Assembly (NCBI GenBank): GCA_947494445.1
Contig: CANLVD010000017.1
Coordinates: 1 to 64,000, forward strand
DNA from: an uncultured Paracoccaceae bacterium
GTDB lineage: Bacteria; Pseudomonadota; Alphaproteobacteria; Rhodobacterales; Rhodobacteraceae
Length of the DNA stretch: 64,000 nucleotides
Reading direction: 5' to 3'
Position numbers and translations under genes: made by a program. Below the pieces are notes generated by a model that saw only the letters and a list, made by a program, of their open reading frames with translations, did no database searches and was not told the DNA's origin. Shown here in pieces: positions 43,295 to 52,074 of the stretch (its first letter is position 1; each line of letters starts with the position of its first letter).

Positions 43295-44884
43295 ATGAGT
43301 GAAAAAGACTTCAGAAGCACCTCAGGCGCGGGTCGGGTCATCGTGATCGGCGCGGGCATTGGCGGGTTGGCCACGGCGTTGAGATTGTCCAGCGCGGGCT
43401 TGCCCGTGACCGTGCTTGAACGCCACAGCCATCCGGGCGGTAAAATAAGGGTTGTGCCCAGCGCTGCCGGTCCGGTGAACGCCGGCCCCACGGTCTTTAC
43501 CATGCGCCCGGTGTTCGAGGATCTGTTCGCCAGTGCCGGCGCCCGGCTTGAGGATCACGTCACCATTCAGAGCAATGACATCCTTGCCCGCCACTGGTGG
43601 GAAGACGGCGCGCATCTCGACCTTTTTGCGAATCGCGCGCAAAGCGTTGAGGCGATCCGGCACAGCTTTGGCGCAACATCCGCGCGGGAATTCACGGATT
43701 TCTGCGACCGGGCTAAGGCGCTTTATGATGCCTTTGAAGGCCCTGTGATGCACGCCGCCCAGCCGCAAATGACGGGTGTCGCCAAGGCGGCCATGGCCGG
43801 TGGCCCGCGCCTGATGCGCTACCTCGCGCCCACCGCCACACTTGCACGGGCCCTGAAAACCCAGTTCTCCGATCCCCATCTGCGCCAGCTGTTCGGACGC
43901 TACGCTACGTATGTGGGCGGTGCGCCGGAACTGTCACCCGCCGTGCTCGCACTGATCTGGCAGTCCGAGGCTGCTGGCGTCTGGACGATCAAGGGCGGAA
44001 TGCATGCACTTGCAACAGCCATCGCCGAGCTGGCCGCGTGCAAGGGAGCGACCTTTCACTATAATGCCCATGTCGAGCGGATCGAAACCTCGGGCGGACA
44101 GGTCACCGGCGTAAGCCTTGCCGGTGGGGTGCATCTGGCAGCCGATCACGTGGTCTTCAACGGCGACCTGGCAGCGCTTGGAGCGGGCTTGCTTGGAGAA
44201 ACTGTTCAGCAGAATGCGCCAAAGGCACCGGGCAAGTCGCGCTCTCATTCGGCCTATGTCTGGACATTTGCCGCTCGCCCGACGGGCCGCGATCTGACAC
44301 ATCACAACGTCTTTTTCGCAGGCGATCCTGCAGATGAATTTGGTCCCCTGTCCCGCGGCGAGATGCCGACCGATGGCACGCTTTATCTCTGCGCACAGGA
44401 TCGGGGATTTGGTGACCAGCCCGACCTTGAGCGGTTTCAGGTGATCATGAACGGTCCAGCGGTCCCTGCGGGGACAGACCTCAGCACGATGGAGGCAACG
44501 ATATGCCAGACACGGGTTTTTCAGAAGTTTGCACGGATGGGCCTGAGCTTCTCACCCCAACCCGCCACCGATTGCCTGACGACCCCGGCAGGGTTCGACC
44601 GGCTGTTCCCGGCATCGGGCGGCGCGTTATACGGGCAGAGCCCACACGGGGTGATGAGCACCTTCCAGCGACCGGTCAGCCGCACCCGGCTGCCGGGTCT
44701 TTATCTGGCGGGCGGGGGCGTGCATCCGGGTCCGGGCATTCCGATGGCAACCCTTTCCGGCAAGCACGCGGCCGAGGCGATCTTGAGCGACCATGCTTCG
44801 ACATCGCGGTCCAGGAAGACGGTTACGCCTGGTGGTACGTGGACGGGCTTTCCGATGATGGGACGCGCGCGATCTCGATCATAG
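43295..44884 (+). CDS. crtD: Hydroxyneurosporene/methoxyneurosporene desaturase CrtD
   Basis: The 529-residue FAD desaturase starts MSEKDFRSTSGAGRVIVIGAGIGGLATAL, followed by LERHSHPGGKIRVV and the C-terminal motif GLYLAGGGVHPGPGIPMATLSGKHAAEAIL. It introduces the 3,4 double bond in 1-hydroxy or 1-methoxy carotenoids. The reading frame continues about 30 codons beyond the usual domain end (DHASTSRSRKTVTPGG...) and overlaps the crtC coding region in another frame. Its ribosome site is inside a PpsR box. Confidence 0.92.
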   Translation: MSEKDFRSTSGAGRVIVIGAGIGGLATALRLSSAGLPVTVLERHSHPGGKIRVVPSAAGPVNAGPTVFTMRPVFEDLFASAGARLEDHVTIQSNDILARHWWEDGAHLDLFANRAQSVEAIRHSFGATSAREFTDFCDRAKALYDAFEGPVMHAAQPQMTGVAKAAMAGGPRLMRYLAPTATLARALKTQFSDPHLRQLFGRYATYVGGAPELSPAVLALIWQSEAAGVWTIKGGMHALATAIAELAACKGATFHYNAHVERIETSGGQVTGVSLAGGVHLAADHVVFNGDLAALGAGLLGETVQQNAPKAPGKSRSHSAYVWTFAARPTGRDLTHHNVFFAGDPADEFGPLSRGEMPTDGTLYLCAQDRGFGDQPDLERFQVIMNGPAVPAGTDLSTMEATICQTRVFQKFARMGLSFSPQPATDCLTTPAGFDRLFPASGGALYGQSPHGVMSTFQRPVSRTRLPGLYLAGGGVHPGPGIPMATLSGKHAAEAILSDHASTSRSRKTVTPGGTWTGFPMMGRARSRS

Positions 44885-45723
44885 GGTTCATCGGCTCTGT
44901 CTTCTCGCCTTGGTATCGTTGGTCCGGCAGACGCAAGCCGCACAATCACTGCTGCATCAATGTAGCCACTTACGGCCCCGGCGCGCGCTGGACGATGACG
45001 GATCGCGGTCAGCAGGCGTTGCGCCTATCCGAGGACAGCTTTCAGGTCGGCCCGTCGAGTTTCAACTGGGACGGCGACCGGCTGGTGATCGACCTCAACG
45101 AGATTTCCACCCCCCATGGTCAGCGGATCGCGGGCACGGTCACGATCCACCCCGAGCATGTCTCGTCGATCGAGGTGCCGCTGAAAGAGGATGGCAGCCA
45201 CATCTGGCGGCCCTTTGCGCCCAGTTCACGGATCGCGGTCGACATTGCGCGGCCCGGTTGGAAATGGTCGGGTCACGGGTATTTCGATGCGAATTTCGGG
45301 ACCGCAGCGCTGGAGGCGGATTTCTCCTACTGGACATGGGCGCGGCTGCCACACAGGGGCGGTACGACCTCGTTCTACGACGCCTCCCGCAGGGACGGGT
45401 CCGATCTGGAAGTGGCGCTGCATTTCGGGGCCGACGGCTCGGTGAGCGAGATCGAGGCCCCGCCCAAGACCCGCCTTGCCCGCTCGCTCTGGGCGGTACG
45501 ACGTGAGACGCGCGCCGATGCGGGCTATGCGCCCAGACAAGTCAAACACATGCTGGATGCGCCGTTCTATTCCCGCTCGGCCATCCGCACGAAACTGCAC
45601 GGGGAAGAGGTCGTGGGCGTGCATGAAGCACTTGACCTGAACCGCTTTCGCAGCCCCTTGCTGATGCCAATGCTGGCGGTCAGGGTGCCCAGACGCGCGG
45701 GCTGGAATTTTGCCGATAGCTGA
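44839..45723 (+). CDS. crtC: Acyclic carotenoid 1,2-hydratase CrtC (start uncertain)
   Basis: The C1 hydratase for neurosporene-type carotenoids shows IIGFIGSVFSPWYRWSGRRKPHNHCCINVATYGPG, WSGHGYFDANFGTAALEADFSYWTW, RRDGSDLEVALHF and VGVHEALDLNRFRSP. No ATG lies near the domain start. The GTG at 44839 gives 294 residues, with GGTGG as a weak ribosome site, and starts inside the crtD 3' end. Upstream in the same frame the family-like FDIAVQEDGYAWWYVDG is still readable (from 44797), and a TTG-started longer frame is possible. Confidence 0.85.
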   Translation: MDGLSDDGTRAISIIGFIGSVFSPWYRWSGRRKPHNHCCINVATYGPGARWTMTDRGQQALRLSEDSFQVGPSSFNWDGDRLVIDLNEISTPHGQRIAGTVTIHPEHVSSIEVPLKEDGSHIWRPFAPSSRIAVDIARPGWKWSGHGYFDANFGTAALEADFSYWTWARLPHRGGTTSFYDASRRDGSDLEVALHFGADGSVSEIEAPPKTRLARSLWAVRRETRADAGYAPRQVKHMLDAPFYSRSAIRTKLHGEEVVGVHEALDLNRFRSPLLMPMLAVRVPRRAGWNFADS

Positions 45724-45972
45724 TCGCGCGGGAGCAGATGCCGGATGCCTCCGTCGGGGATATTTTCGCCAAGACGTGTGAGCGCGGTCCTGCAATCGCT
45801 CCGGCAGAGCGATTGAGGCGCGAACGGGCGGAGCCTCCTCCCCATTAACATTTCCACACCGACTTCCCTGCGCCGGGTTTGTCCCCGCGGGGACAAATCC
45901 GGAAACCCTGCAATTCCAATCCGTTGCAAAAATCTTAGGTAAATTTTAACCGTAACATCTGGTTCAGAGTGG
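45724..45972. other. Convergent crtC-crtB intergenic region with inverted repeats
   Basis: This 249-bp region holds the 30-bp palindrome described separately and an 8-bp perfect stem AATCGCTC-5 nt-GAGCGATT (45794-45814). There is no tspO, which Rhodobacter carries here, and no open frame with support. Confidence 0.6.
45873..45902. terminator. 30-bp near-perfect palindrome between convergent crtC and crtB
   Basis: The core TTTGTCCCCGCGGGGACAAA (45878-45897) is a perfect 20-bp palindrome, extended on both sides by CCGGG/TCCGG with only one G-T pair. There is no loop and no clear T-run. It could act as a bidirectional terminator, an mRNA-stabilising hairpin for both genes, or a protein-binding site. 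Confidence 0.6.
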
Positions 45973-46986
45973 TTAATGTGTGGCCCGGTTGCGGTGCTCC
46001 AGTTGGGCCAGAACGTCAAGCATGCGCGCGGTACGCCCTGCCCAGCGTTCCCGATGGTCGCCCTTTGCGGCGGCATCAACAAGGAAGCGGACCTCGTCGA
46101 GAGGAGCGCCATAGAGAACCGCGGATCCCGGCATGACGCTTGAGGTCCCGGTCTGCATCAGCGAGAGGCCAAGCAGCATCAGCTTTTCGCGGCCCGATGT
46201 GCGGGCTCGGGTGGCAAAACTGTCGTAACGGTTGCGCCGGACGTGGCGCCCGATGCCTGCATAGATGTGGCGCGCGGCATAGATGCCAGGGCGGCAGGAG
46301 AGTGGCAGGGCCGGGATGCCGGCTTCGGACCGCAGGTAGAGCCGGTCAGCTTCGGCCAGCAGACGCCGGGCGATCTCGGCCACGGCGGGCGATTGCGCCG
46401 GGGTGCGCAGAAGCTCATCGGGGTCGAGCCGCAATTCCGACATCCAGTCGAGCGGTAGGTAGATACGCCCCTCTCGCGTGTCCTCGCCAATGTCGCGCGC
46501 GATGTTGGTCAGCTGCATGGCCACGCCCAGATCACAGGCACGCGCCAGCGCATTGCGGTCCCGCACGCCCATCAGCACGGTCATCATCGCGCCAACGGCT
46601 GAGGCCACGCGGGCGGAATAGGCGCGCAGGTCCGAGAGCGTGTCGTAGCGACGGTCCATCGCGTCCCATGCAAAACCCTCCAGCAGGGCCTCGGGCAGGG
46701 CGCGTGGCATGTCGTGGTCGCTGATCATCCGGGCAAAGGCGCGGTCGGCGGGGCGGTTCAGCGGGCGTCCTGCATAGGCCAGATCCAGCCGGTCGCGCAG
46801 ACGCAGGACAGCCGCCGGTTTGTCATCCTGCAGATCGACCGCATCATCGGCCAGACGGCAAAAGGCGTAAAGCGCCAGAGCCGGTTCCCGCACGTTCCGG
46901 GGCAACAGCTTGGAGGCTGCGTGGAAGGACCGCGATCCATGCTTGATCGCTTCGCGACAATGATTGAGATCGGCTTCGGCGCTCAT
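45973..46986 (-). CDS. crtB: Phytoene synthase
   Basis: The 337-residue squalene/phytoene synthase family enzyme starts MSAEADLNHCREAIKHGSRSFHAASKLLP. The two Asp-rich motifs are AFCRLADDAVDLQDDK and LTNIARDIGEDTREGRIYLP. It joins two GGPP to phytoene. The ATG at 46986 overlaps the crtI stop by ATGA; the frame reaching 47154 lies in crtI. Confidence 0.95.
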   Translation of the reverse strand: MSAEADLNHCREAIKHGSRSFHAASKLLPRNVREPALALYAFCRLADDAVDLQDDKPAAVLRLRDRLDLAYAGRPLNRPADRAFARMISDHDMPRALPEALLEGFAWDAMDRRYDTLSDLRAYSARVASAVGAMMTVLMGVRDRNALARACDLGVAMQLTNIARDIGEDTREGRIYLPLDWMSELRLDPDELLRTPAQSPAVAEIARRLLAEADRLYLRSEAGIPALPLSCRPGIYAARHIYAGIGRHVRRNRYDSFATRARTSGREKLMLLGLSLMQTGTSSVMPGSAVLYGAPLDEVRFLVDAAAKGDHRERWAGRTARMLDVLAQLEHRNRATH

Positions 46987-48530
46987 TGAGCTGCAATCCT
47001 CTGATCGGTGGAAACAGGGGCCGCATCCGGCACCAGCTTTGACAGCACTTCGGCTGAAGCCACAACGCCCGGCAGTCCGGCACCGGGATGGGTGCCTGCA
47101 CCGGTCAGATAGAGGCCTTCGACCTCCTCCGAGATGTTGTGCGGCCGGAACCATGCGCTTTGCAGGATCCGCGGCTCGATCGAAAAGCCCGAGCCGTTGG
47201 GGCTGAGGTAGCGGTCGCGGAAATCTATCGGCGTCAGCATGTGGCTTTCGGTTATATGCGCACCGAGGCCGGGCAGAAGCTGCTCTTCCAGCATGGTCTG
47301 GACCTTCTTGCGGTAAGGTTCTGCCTGCTCCTGCCAGTCGACGCCATTGTCGAAATCAAGATGCGGCACAGGCGAGAGTGCATAGAACGTGTCATCGCCT
47401 TCGGGTGCCACGGACGGGTCGGTGAGCGAGGGGCGGTGGACATAAAGGCTCATGTCATCGGCCAGCTTGCCCTTTATGAAGATGTCATGGACGAGGTCCC
47501 TGTAGCGCGGACCGTTCAGGATGGTGTGATGCCCGACATCTGCCCATTTCCCCTTGGTTCCCTTGGTGCCGAAATACCAGACAAAAAGACCCATGGACCA
47601 GCGGGAGCGTTTCAGGCGTGCGTTGGTCCAGCGGCGTTTCGGCGTGTTCCTGAGAAGATGCTCGTAGGTGTGGCCCGCATCGGCGTTGGAAACGACAACA
47701 TCGGCGGCCATCGGCGTGCCATCCTCAAGCGTGATGCCGGTCACCTTGCCCGCCTTGGTGGTAATCTCGGAAACGTCGGTGTTGTACAGAACCTGCCCGC
47801 CCTGATCCTCCACCACGCGGGCCATGGCAGTGGCAATCGCACCGACCCCACCCATTGCGTAGTGGACGCCAAACTCCTTCTCCAGATGCGAGACCAGAAC
47901 ATACATGGAGGTCACGTTGAACGGATCGCCGCCGATGAAGAGCGGATGAAAAGAGAACGCCATGCGCAGACGTTCATCGCGGAAATGGCTGGCGGCATGG
48001 GCATAGACCGAGCGGTCTGCGCGCAGGGCAGCGAAGGTCGGCAGCACCTTGATCAGGTCCCAAAGGCGGTTCATCGGGCGGCGGCCCAGATCCTCGAACC
48101 CGAAGCGGTAGCGCCGCTCGGACCCTTTCAGAAAACGGTCATAGGCAGGCACGTCGCGGGGTGACAGCTTACCCACTTCGGCGCGCATTTTCACCTCGTC
48201 CTGAGACGCCTTGAAGCTGCTGCCGTCGGGCCAGCGGATCTCGTAGAACGGTTCCAGCGGGCGCAGGTCGACATCCTTGCGGAAATCCCGGCCGCAAAAG
48301 GCCCAGAGTTCTTCAAAGACTTTCGGTACGGTAACAATGGTTGGACCAAGATCGAAGCGATGCCCGCCCTTGGTGATCGAACTGGCGCGACCGCCTGCCA
48401 TATCCAGACGGTCGATGACGGTCACCTGATAGCCCTTGGCCCCGAGCCGCATGGCAGAAGACAGACCGCCAAGACCGGCGCCGACCACAATGGCCTTCGG
48501 GCGAGGTTCCTGAGGTGGTCTGAAAAGCAT
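46983..48530 (-). CDS. crtI: Phytoene desaturase CrtI
   Basis: The 515-residue FAD enzyme starts MLFRPPQEPRPKAIVVGAGLGGLSSAMRLGAKGYQVTVIDR. It has GGHRFDLGPTIVTVP and the C-terminal motif GLYLTGAGTHPGAGLPGVVASAEVLSKL. It desaturates phytoene to neurosporene or lycopene. It is divergent from crtA with two PpsR boxes between. GGGTGA upstream of the ATG is only a modest ribosome site. Confidence 0.95.
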   Translation of the reverse strand: MLFRPPQEPRPKAIVVGAGLGGLSSAMRLGAKGYQVTVIDRLDMAGGRASSITKGGHRFDLGPTIVTVPKVFEELWAFCGRDFRKDVDLRPLEPFYEIRWPDGSSFKASQDEVKMRAEVGKLSPRDVPAYDRFLKGSERRYRFGFEDLGRRPMNRLWDLIKVLPTFAALRADRSVYAHAASHFRDERLRMAFSFHPLFIGGDPFNVTSMYVLVSHLEKEFGVHYAMGGVGAIATAMARVVEDQGGQVLYNTDVSEITTKAGKVTGITLEDGTPMAADVVVSNADAGHTYEHLLRNTPKRRWTNARLKRSRWSMGLFVWYFGTKGTKGKWADVGHHTILNGPRYRDLVHDIFIKGKLADDMSLYVHRPSLTDPSVAPEGDDTFYALSPVPHLDFDNGVDWQEQAEPYRKKVQTMLEEQLLPGLGAHITESHMLTPIDFRDRYLSPNGSGFSIEPRILQSAWFRPHNISEEVEGLYLTGAGTHPGAGLPGVVASAEVLSKLVPDAAPVSTDQRIAAQ

Positions 48531-48543
48531 TCGTCACCCATTG

Positions 48544-48561
48544 TGTCATTTTTTTCTGACA
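48544..48561. promoter_or_regulatory. PpsR/CrtJ box 1, crtI-crtA intergenic
   Basis: TGTCATTTTTTTCTGACA fits TGT-N12-ACA, 13 bp upstream of the crtI ATG. Confidence 0.75.
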
Positions 48562-48623
48562 GTAGCTCGGGATAGGGCCTTTTACAACAAGACTCTAATC
48601 CCCTTCCCTCAGGCGCAATATCA

Positions 48624-48641
48624 TGTAAACTAAAGATGACA
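48624..48641. promoter_or_regulatory. PpsR/CrtJ box 2, crtI-crtA intergenic
   Basis: TGTAAACTAAAGATGACA fits TGT-N12-ACA, 21 bp upstream of the crtA ATG. The two boxes are 62 bp apart, one near each divergent gene. Confidence 0.75.
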
Positions 48642-48662
48642 TATCGGCTGAAGAGGACTCTC

Positions 48663-49397
48663 ATGGCCACCACAACGCTGAGCCTGTTCCGGTTTGACCG
48701 GACCCGCGCGCGCCTTTGGGCGTTTGCGCAGATGGGCTTGTCACGTGGGGCGATGGGGCGCACGCCGGGGCTGGCTTTCTGGAAGCTGCTGGGCAGTGGC
48801 ACTGGCGAAGGCTTTACCCCCGTTCCCAACACCGGCGTCTATGGCATCCTGTGTGTGTGGAAAGACGAGGTGGACGCGCGCACCGCGATTGCCGCATCGA
48901 AAGTTCATGGGCGTTACCGCGCGATGAGTGACGCGCAATGGACCGTTTATCTGCAACCGACCTCAAGCCGGGGAAGCTGGTCTGCGGCCAATCCTTTCGC
49001 GCAGACCCATGCAGGTGATGACGGGCCGATTGCAGCGATGACACGGGCCACCATCAAGCCATCGATCCTGATGAAATTCTGGGGCCGGGTGCCGGGAATT
49101 TCCAAGGTGATCGGGGCCGATCCCAACGTGATGTTCAAGATCGGCGTGGGCGAGGTTCCGTGGTTTCATCAGGTCACGTTTTCGATCTGGCCCGATGCGG
49201 CGTCGATGGCGAATTTTGCCCGCAAGGACGGCCCGCATGCCCAAGCCATCAAGGCTGTGCGTGATGGCCAGTGGTTTTCCGAAGAGCTTTACGCACGTTT
49301 CAATGTAACCGGTCAGGAGGGGGCTTGGGCGGACATCCGTCACCCGATTTTACCGCTCGCTGATCCCGGGCCTCTGGCCCTGAAAGATGCATCATGA
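48663..49397 (+). CDS. crtA: Spheroidene monooxygenase CrtA
   Basis: The 244-residue protein starts MATTTLSLFRFDRTRARLWAFAQMGLSR. It contains KLLGSGTGEGFTPVPNTGVYGILCVW and FWGRVPGISKVIGADPNVMFKIGVGEVPWFHQVTFSIWPD, matching CrtA. It inserts the C2 keto group using O2, giving spheroidenone. The ATG at 48663 follows AGAGGA. Its end overlaps bchI by ATGA, so it leads the crtA-bchIDO operon. Confidence 0.95.
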   Translation: MATTTLSLFRFDRTRARLWAFAQMGLSRGAMGRTPGLAFWKLLGSGTGEGFTPVPNTGVYGILCVWKDEVDARTAIAASKVHGRYRAMSDAQWTVYLQPTSSRGSWSAANPFAQTHAGDDGPIAAMTRATIKPSILMKFWGRVPGISKVIGADPNVMFKIGVGEVPWFHQVTFSIWPDAASMANFARKDGPHAQAIKAVRDGQWFSEELYARFNVTGQEGAWADIRHPILPLADPGPLALKDAS

Positions 49398-50398
49398 CCC
49401 AACCGTTTCCCTTCACAGCCATTGTTGGCCAGGACGAGATGAAACAGGCGCTTGTGCTGACTGCCATCGACCCGAAAATCGGTGGCGTTCTGGTGTTCGG
49501 CGACCGGGGCACGGGCAAATCGACGGCTGTGCGTGCACTGGCCGCACTGTTGCCGGACATCGAGATGGCCAAGGGTGATCCGTATAATTCCACCTCGCTT
49601 GAAGCCGCGGCCGAGCTTGGGGTTGAGGCATCTGAGATGGAACGCCGTCCGACGCCGGTGGTTGATCTGCCGCTTGGCGCGACCGAGGACCGGGTATGCG
49701 GCGCGCTTGATCTTGAACGCGCACTGACCCGGGGTGAAAAGGCGTTTGAGCCGGGCCTGCTGGCGCGCGCCCATCGTGGCTATCTGTACATCGATGAGGT
49801 CAATCTGCTGGAGGATCACATCGTTGATCTGCTTCTGGATGTGGCAGCATCTGGGGAGAATCTGGTCGAACGCGAGGGTCTGTCGATCCGCCATCCGGCG
49901 CGATTCGTTCTGGTCGGCTCGGGAAATCCTGAAGAGGGCGAGTTGCGGCCCCAGCTTCTGGACCGTTTCGGTTTGTCGGTCGAGGTGTCCTCGCCCACCG
50001 AGATATCAGAGCGGGTCGAGGTGGTGCGCAGACGCGATGCCTATGAGATGGATGCAGACGGGTTCGTGGCGAAATTTGCCGATCAGGAGCGTGATCTGCG
50101 CAGTGCCATCACCCATGGCAAGGTGCAACTGGCTGATGTGGCAACGCCTGACGGGATCCTGGAGGATTGCGCAAAGCTGTGTGTGGCGCTGGGGGCTGAC
50201 GGGTTGCGCGGAGAGTTGACGCTGTTGCGCGCGGCGCGCGCATTGGCGGCCTTTGAAGGCGCAAGCCAGACCGACCGCAGTCATTTGCGCCGGGTGGCAC
50301 CGCTTGCCCTGCGCCACCGGTTGCGCCGTGATCCGCTGGATGACGCAGGATCGGGCGTGCGCGTGGGCCGGGTGATCGACGACATTCTGGTGGCATGA
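49394..50398 (+). CDS. bchI: Magnesium chelatase ATPase subunit I
   Basis: The 334-residue AAA+ protein has Walker A in VFGDRGTGKSTAVRAL, Walker B in YLYIDEVNLLEDHIVD, sensor 1 in VLVGSGNPEEGELRPQLLDRFG and the arginine finger region. It forms the ATPase ring that drives Mg insertion with BchD and BchH. It overlaps both crtA and bchD by four bases. Confidence 0.97.
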   Translation: MTQPFPFTAIVGQDEMKQALVLTAIDPKIGGVLVFGDRGTGKSTAVRALAALLPDIEMAKGDPYNSTSLEAAAELGVEASEMERRPTPVVDLPLGATEDRVCGALDLERALTRGEKAFEPGLLARAHRGYLYIDEVNLLEDHIVDLLLDVAASGENLVEREGLSIRHPARFVLVGSGNPEEGELRPQLLDRFGLSVEVSSPTEISERVEVVRRRDAYEMDADGFVAKFADQERDLRSAITHGKVQLADVATPDGILEDCAKLCVALGADGLRGELTLLRAARALAAFEGASQTDRSHLRRVAPLALRHRLRRDPLDDAGSGVRVGRVIDDILVA

Positions 50399-52074
50399 CG
50401 GACAGCCCGACAGTCTGGGATCTGTGGCGCAAGGCAGCACGCCTGCTGGCGGTTGATCCTGCCGGTCTGGGTGGCGCATGGCTGAAACTGCGCGCGGGTC
50501 CAGTGGCGCGGCGGGTGACCGATGGGCTGGGCGCAGCCATGGCACCCCTGCCCCCGCGCAAGCTGCATGTGACGATTTCCGATGAGGCGCTTTACGGCGG
50601 GGTCGATCTGACCGCGACGCTGACCGCTGGCCGCAAGGTGTTGCGGGGTGGTCTGATGACCGGTGATGCGGCGTTTCTCTTGCCAATGGCAGAGCGTTGC
50701 CCGGTCAGGTTGGCCGCGCGTCTGGGCGGGATGCTGGACGGGCAGGACAAGTCTTGTCTGATCGCATTGGATGAAGGGATCGAGGCTGATGAAACCCTGC
50801 CTGCGGCCCTGAGTGACCGGCTCGCCTTTCATTTGACGCTGGATGGAGTGCGGCTTGCCGATTGCCCTGAATTTGATGTGGATGTCGCGGAGGCGCGGGC
50901 GCAGCTGGCCGATGTGGACACATCACATGCGGCTGAAACCCTGACGACGCTTGCCAGCCACATGGGCATCGACAGTCTGCGTGCACCGCTGATGGCGGTG
51001 AAGGCCGCGCGGGCTCATGCGGCTCTGGCCGGGCGGGAGGTTGCGGGCGACGAGGACATCTCGGCGGCGGCGGCACTTGTGCTGGCACCGCGTGCAGTGC
51101 GCTGGCCGGAAACGGCTGAGGACGAGGACGATCACCAGCCCCCGTCTGAGCCATCCGAGGAGAGCGCAGACAAAGGCGAAGGTCAGGACCAGATGATCCC
51201 GCCGGAGATGGTGCTGGAGGCGATGAAGGCGCATTTGCCCGAAGGCCTGCTTGCGCAACTGCAGATGCAGGCGGCACGGCGCGCGGCAAAGGGCGCGGGC
51301 GCGGGCGCGCGCAGCAAGGGCAACAGGCGCGGGCGGCCCATGGCCCCACGGATGGGACGACTTTCAGCGCAGACCAAGGTGGATGTGATCGCGACCCTGC
51401 GCACGGCAGCGCCCTGGCAGACGGTGCGCAGACGGCAGACGCCGGACCACCCGGCGCGGGTGCTGATCCGGCCCGATGACATTCGCATCAAGCGTTTCGA
51501 GGAAAAATCCGACCGGGTGCTGATCTTTTCGGTCGATGCATCCGGCTCGGCTGCACTGGCACGTTTGGCAGAAGCAAAGGGCGCGATTGAGTTATTGTTG
51601 TCAGAGGCTTACGTGAACCGTGACCATGTGGCGTTGATTGCGTTTCGGGGCGAGCAGGCGGAATTGCTGCTACCGCCCACGCGGTCACTTGTGCAGGCCA
51701 AGCGGCGGTTGGCGGCTTTGCCCGGTGGCGGGGGTACGCCCCTCGCATCGGCCTTGCGCTCAGCCTATGATCTGGCAGGTGCGACCGGCAAGAAGGGCAT
51801 GACCCCGACGCTGGCCTTCCTGACCGACGGGCGGGGCAACATAGCCCTTGATGGCAAGCCCGACCGGCAGGCCGCCGAGGCCGATATGGAGGGTTGGGCG
51901 CAGGCGATCCGCGCACGCGCAATCCCGTCCATCGTGATCGATACCGGAAACCGGCCCCAGCGCCGGGCGGAAGCTCTGTCGCGTGCCTTGGGCGGAGCTT
52001 ATCTGCCGATGCCACGTGCTGACGCCAAACGCTTGTCGGAGGCGATCAGCACCACGCTGGTGCCCGCTCAGTGA
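50395..52074 (+). CDS. bchD: Magnesium chelatase subunit D
   Basis: The 559-residue subunit has an N-terminal degenerate AAA+ module, an acidic and proline-rich linker (EDEDDHQPPSEPSEESADKG) near residue 245, a GAGAR-rich basic segment and a C-terminal von Willebrand A domain with MIDAS motif SVDASGSAALARLAEAKGA. It links BchI to BchH. The N-terminal module lacks a normal P-loop, as usual for BchD. Confidence 0.96.
   Translation: MTDSPTVWDLWRKAARLLAVDPAGLGGAWLKLRAGPVARRVTDGLGAAMAPLPPRKLHVTISDEALYGGVDLTATLTAGRKVLRGGLMTGDAAFLLPMAERCPVRLAARLGGMLDGQDKSCLIALDEGIEADETLPAALSDRLAFHLTLDGVRLADCPEFDVDVAEARAQLADVDTSHAAETLTTLASHMGIDSLRAPLMAVKAARAHAALAGREVAGDEDISAAAALVLAPRAVRWPETAEDEDDHQPPSEPSEESADKGEGQDQMIPPEMVLEAMKAHLPEGLLAQLQMQAARRAAKGAGAGARSKGNRRGRPMAPRMGRLSAQTKVDVIATLRTAAPWQTVRRRQTPDHPARVLIRPDDIRIKRFEEKSDRVLIFSVDASGSAALARLAEAKGAIELLLSEAYVNRDHVALIAFRGEQAELLLPPTRSLVQAKRRLAALPGGGGTPLASALRSAYDLAGATGKKGMTPTLAFLTDGRGNIALDGKPDRQAAEADMEGWAQAIRARAIPSIVIDTGNRPQRRAEALSRALGGAYLPMPRADAKRLSEAISTTLVPAQ

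Noticed and set aside
44503-44838. Long crtC reading from 44503 as the true N-terminus
   Set aside because: Most of it overlaps conserved crtD sequence in another frame and reads as low-complexity residues; only the last 14 codons or so resemble the CrtC family.
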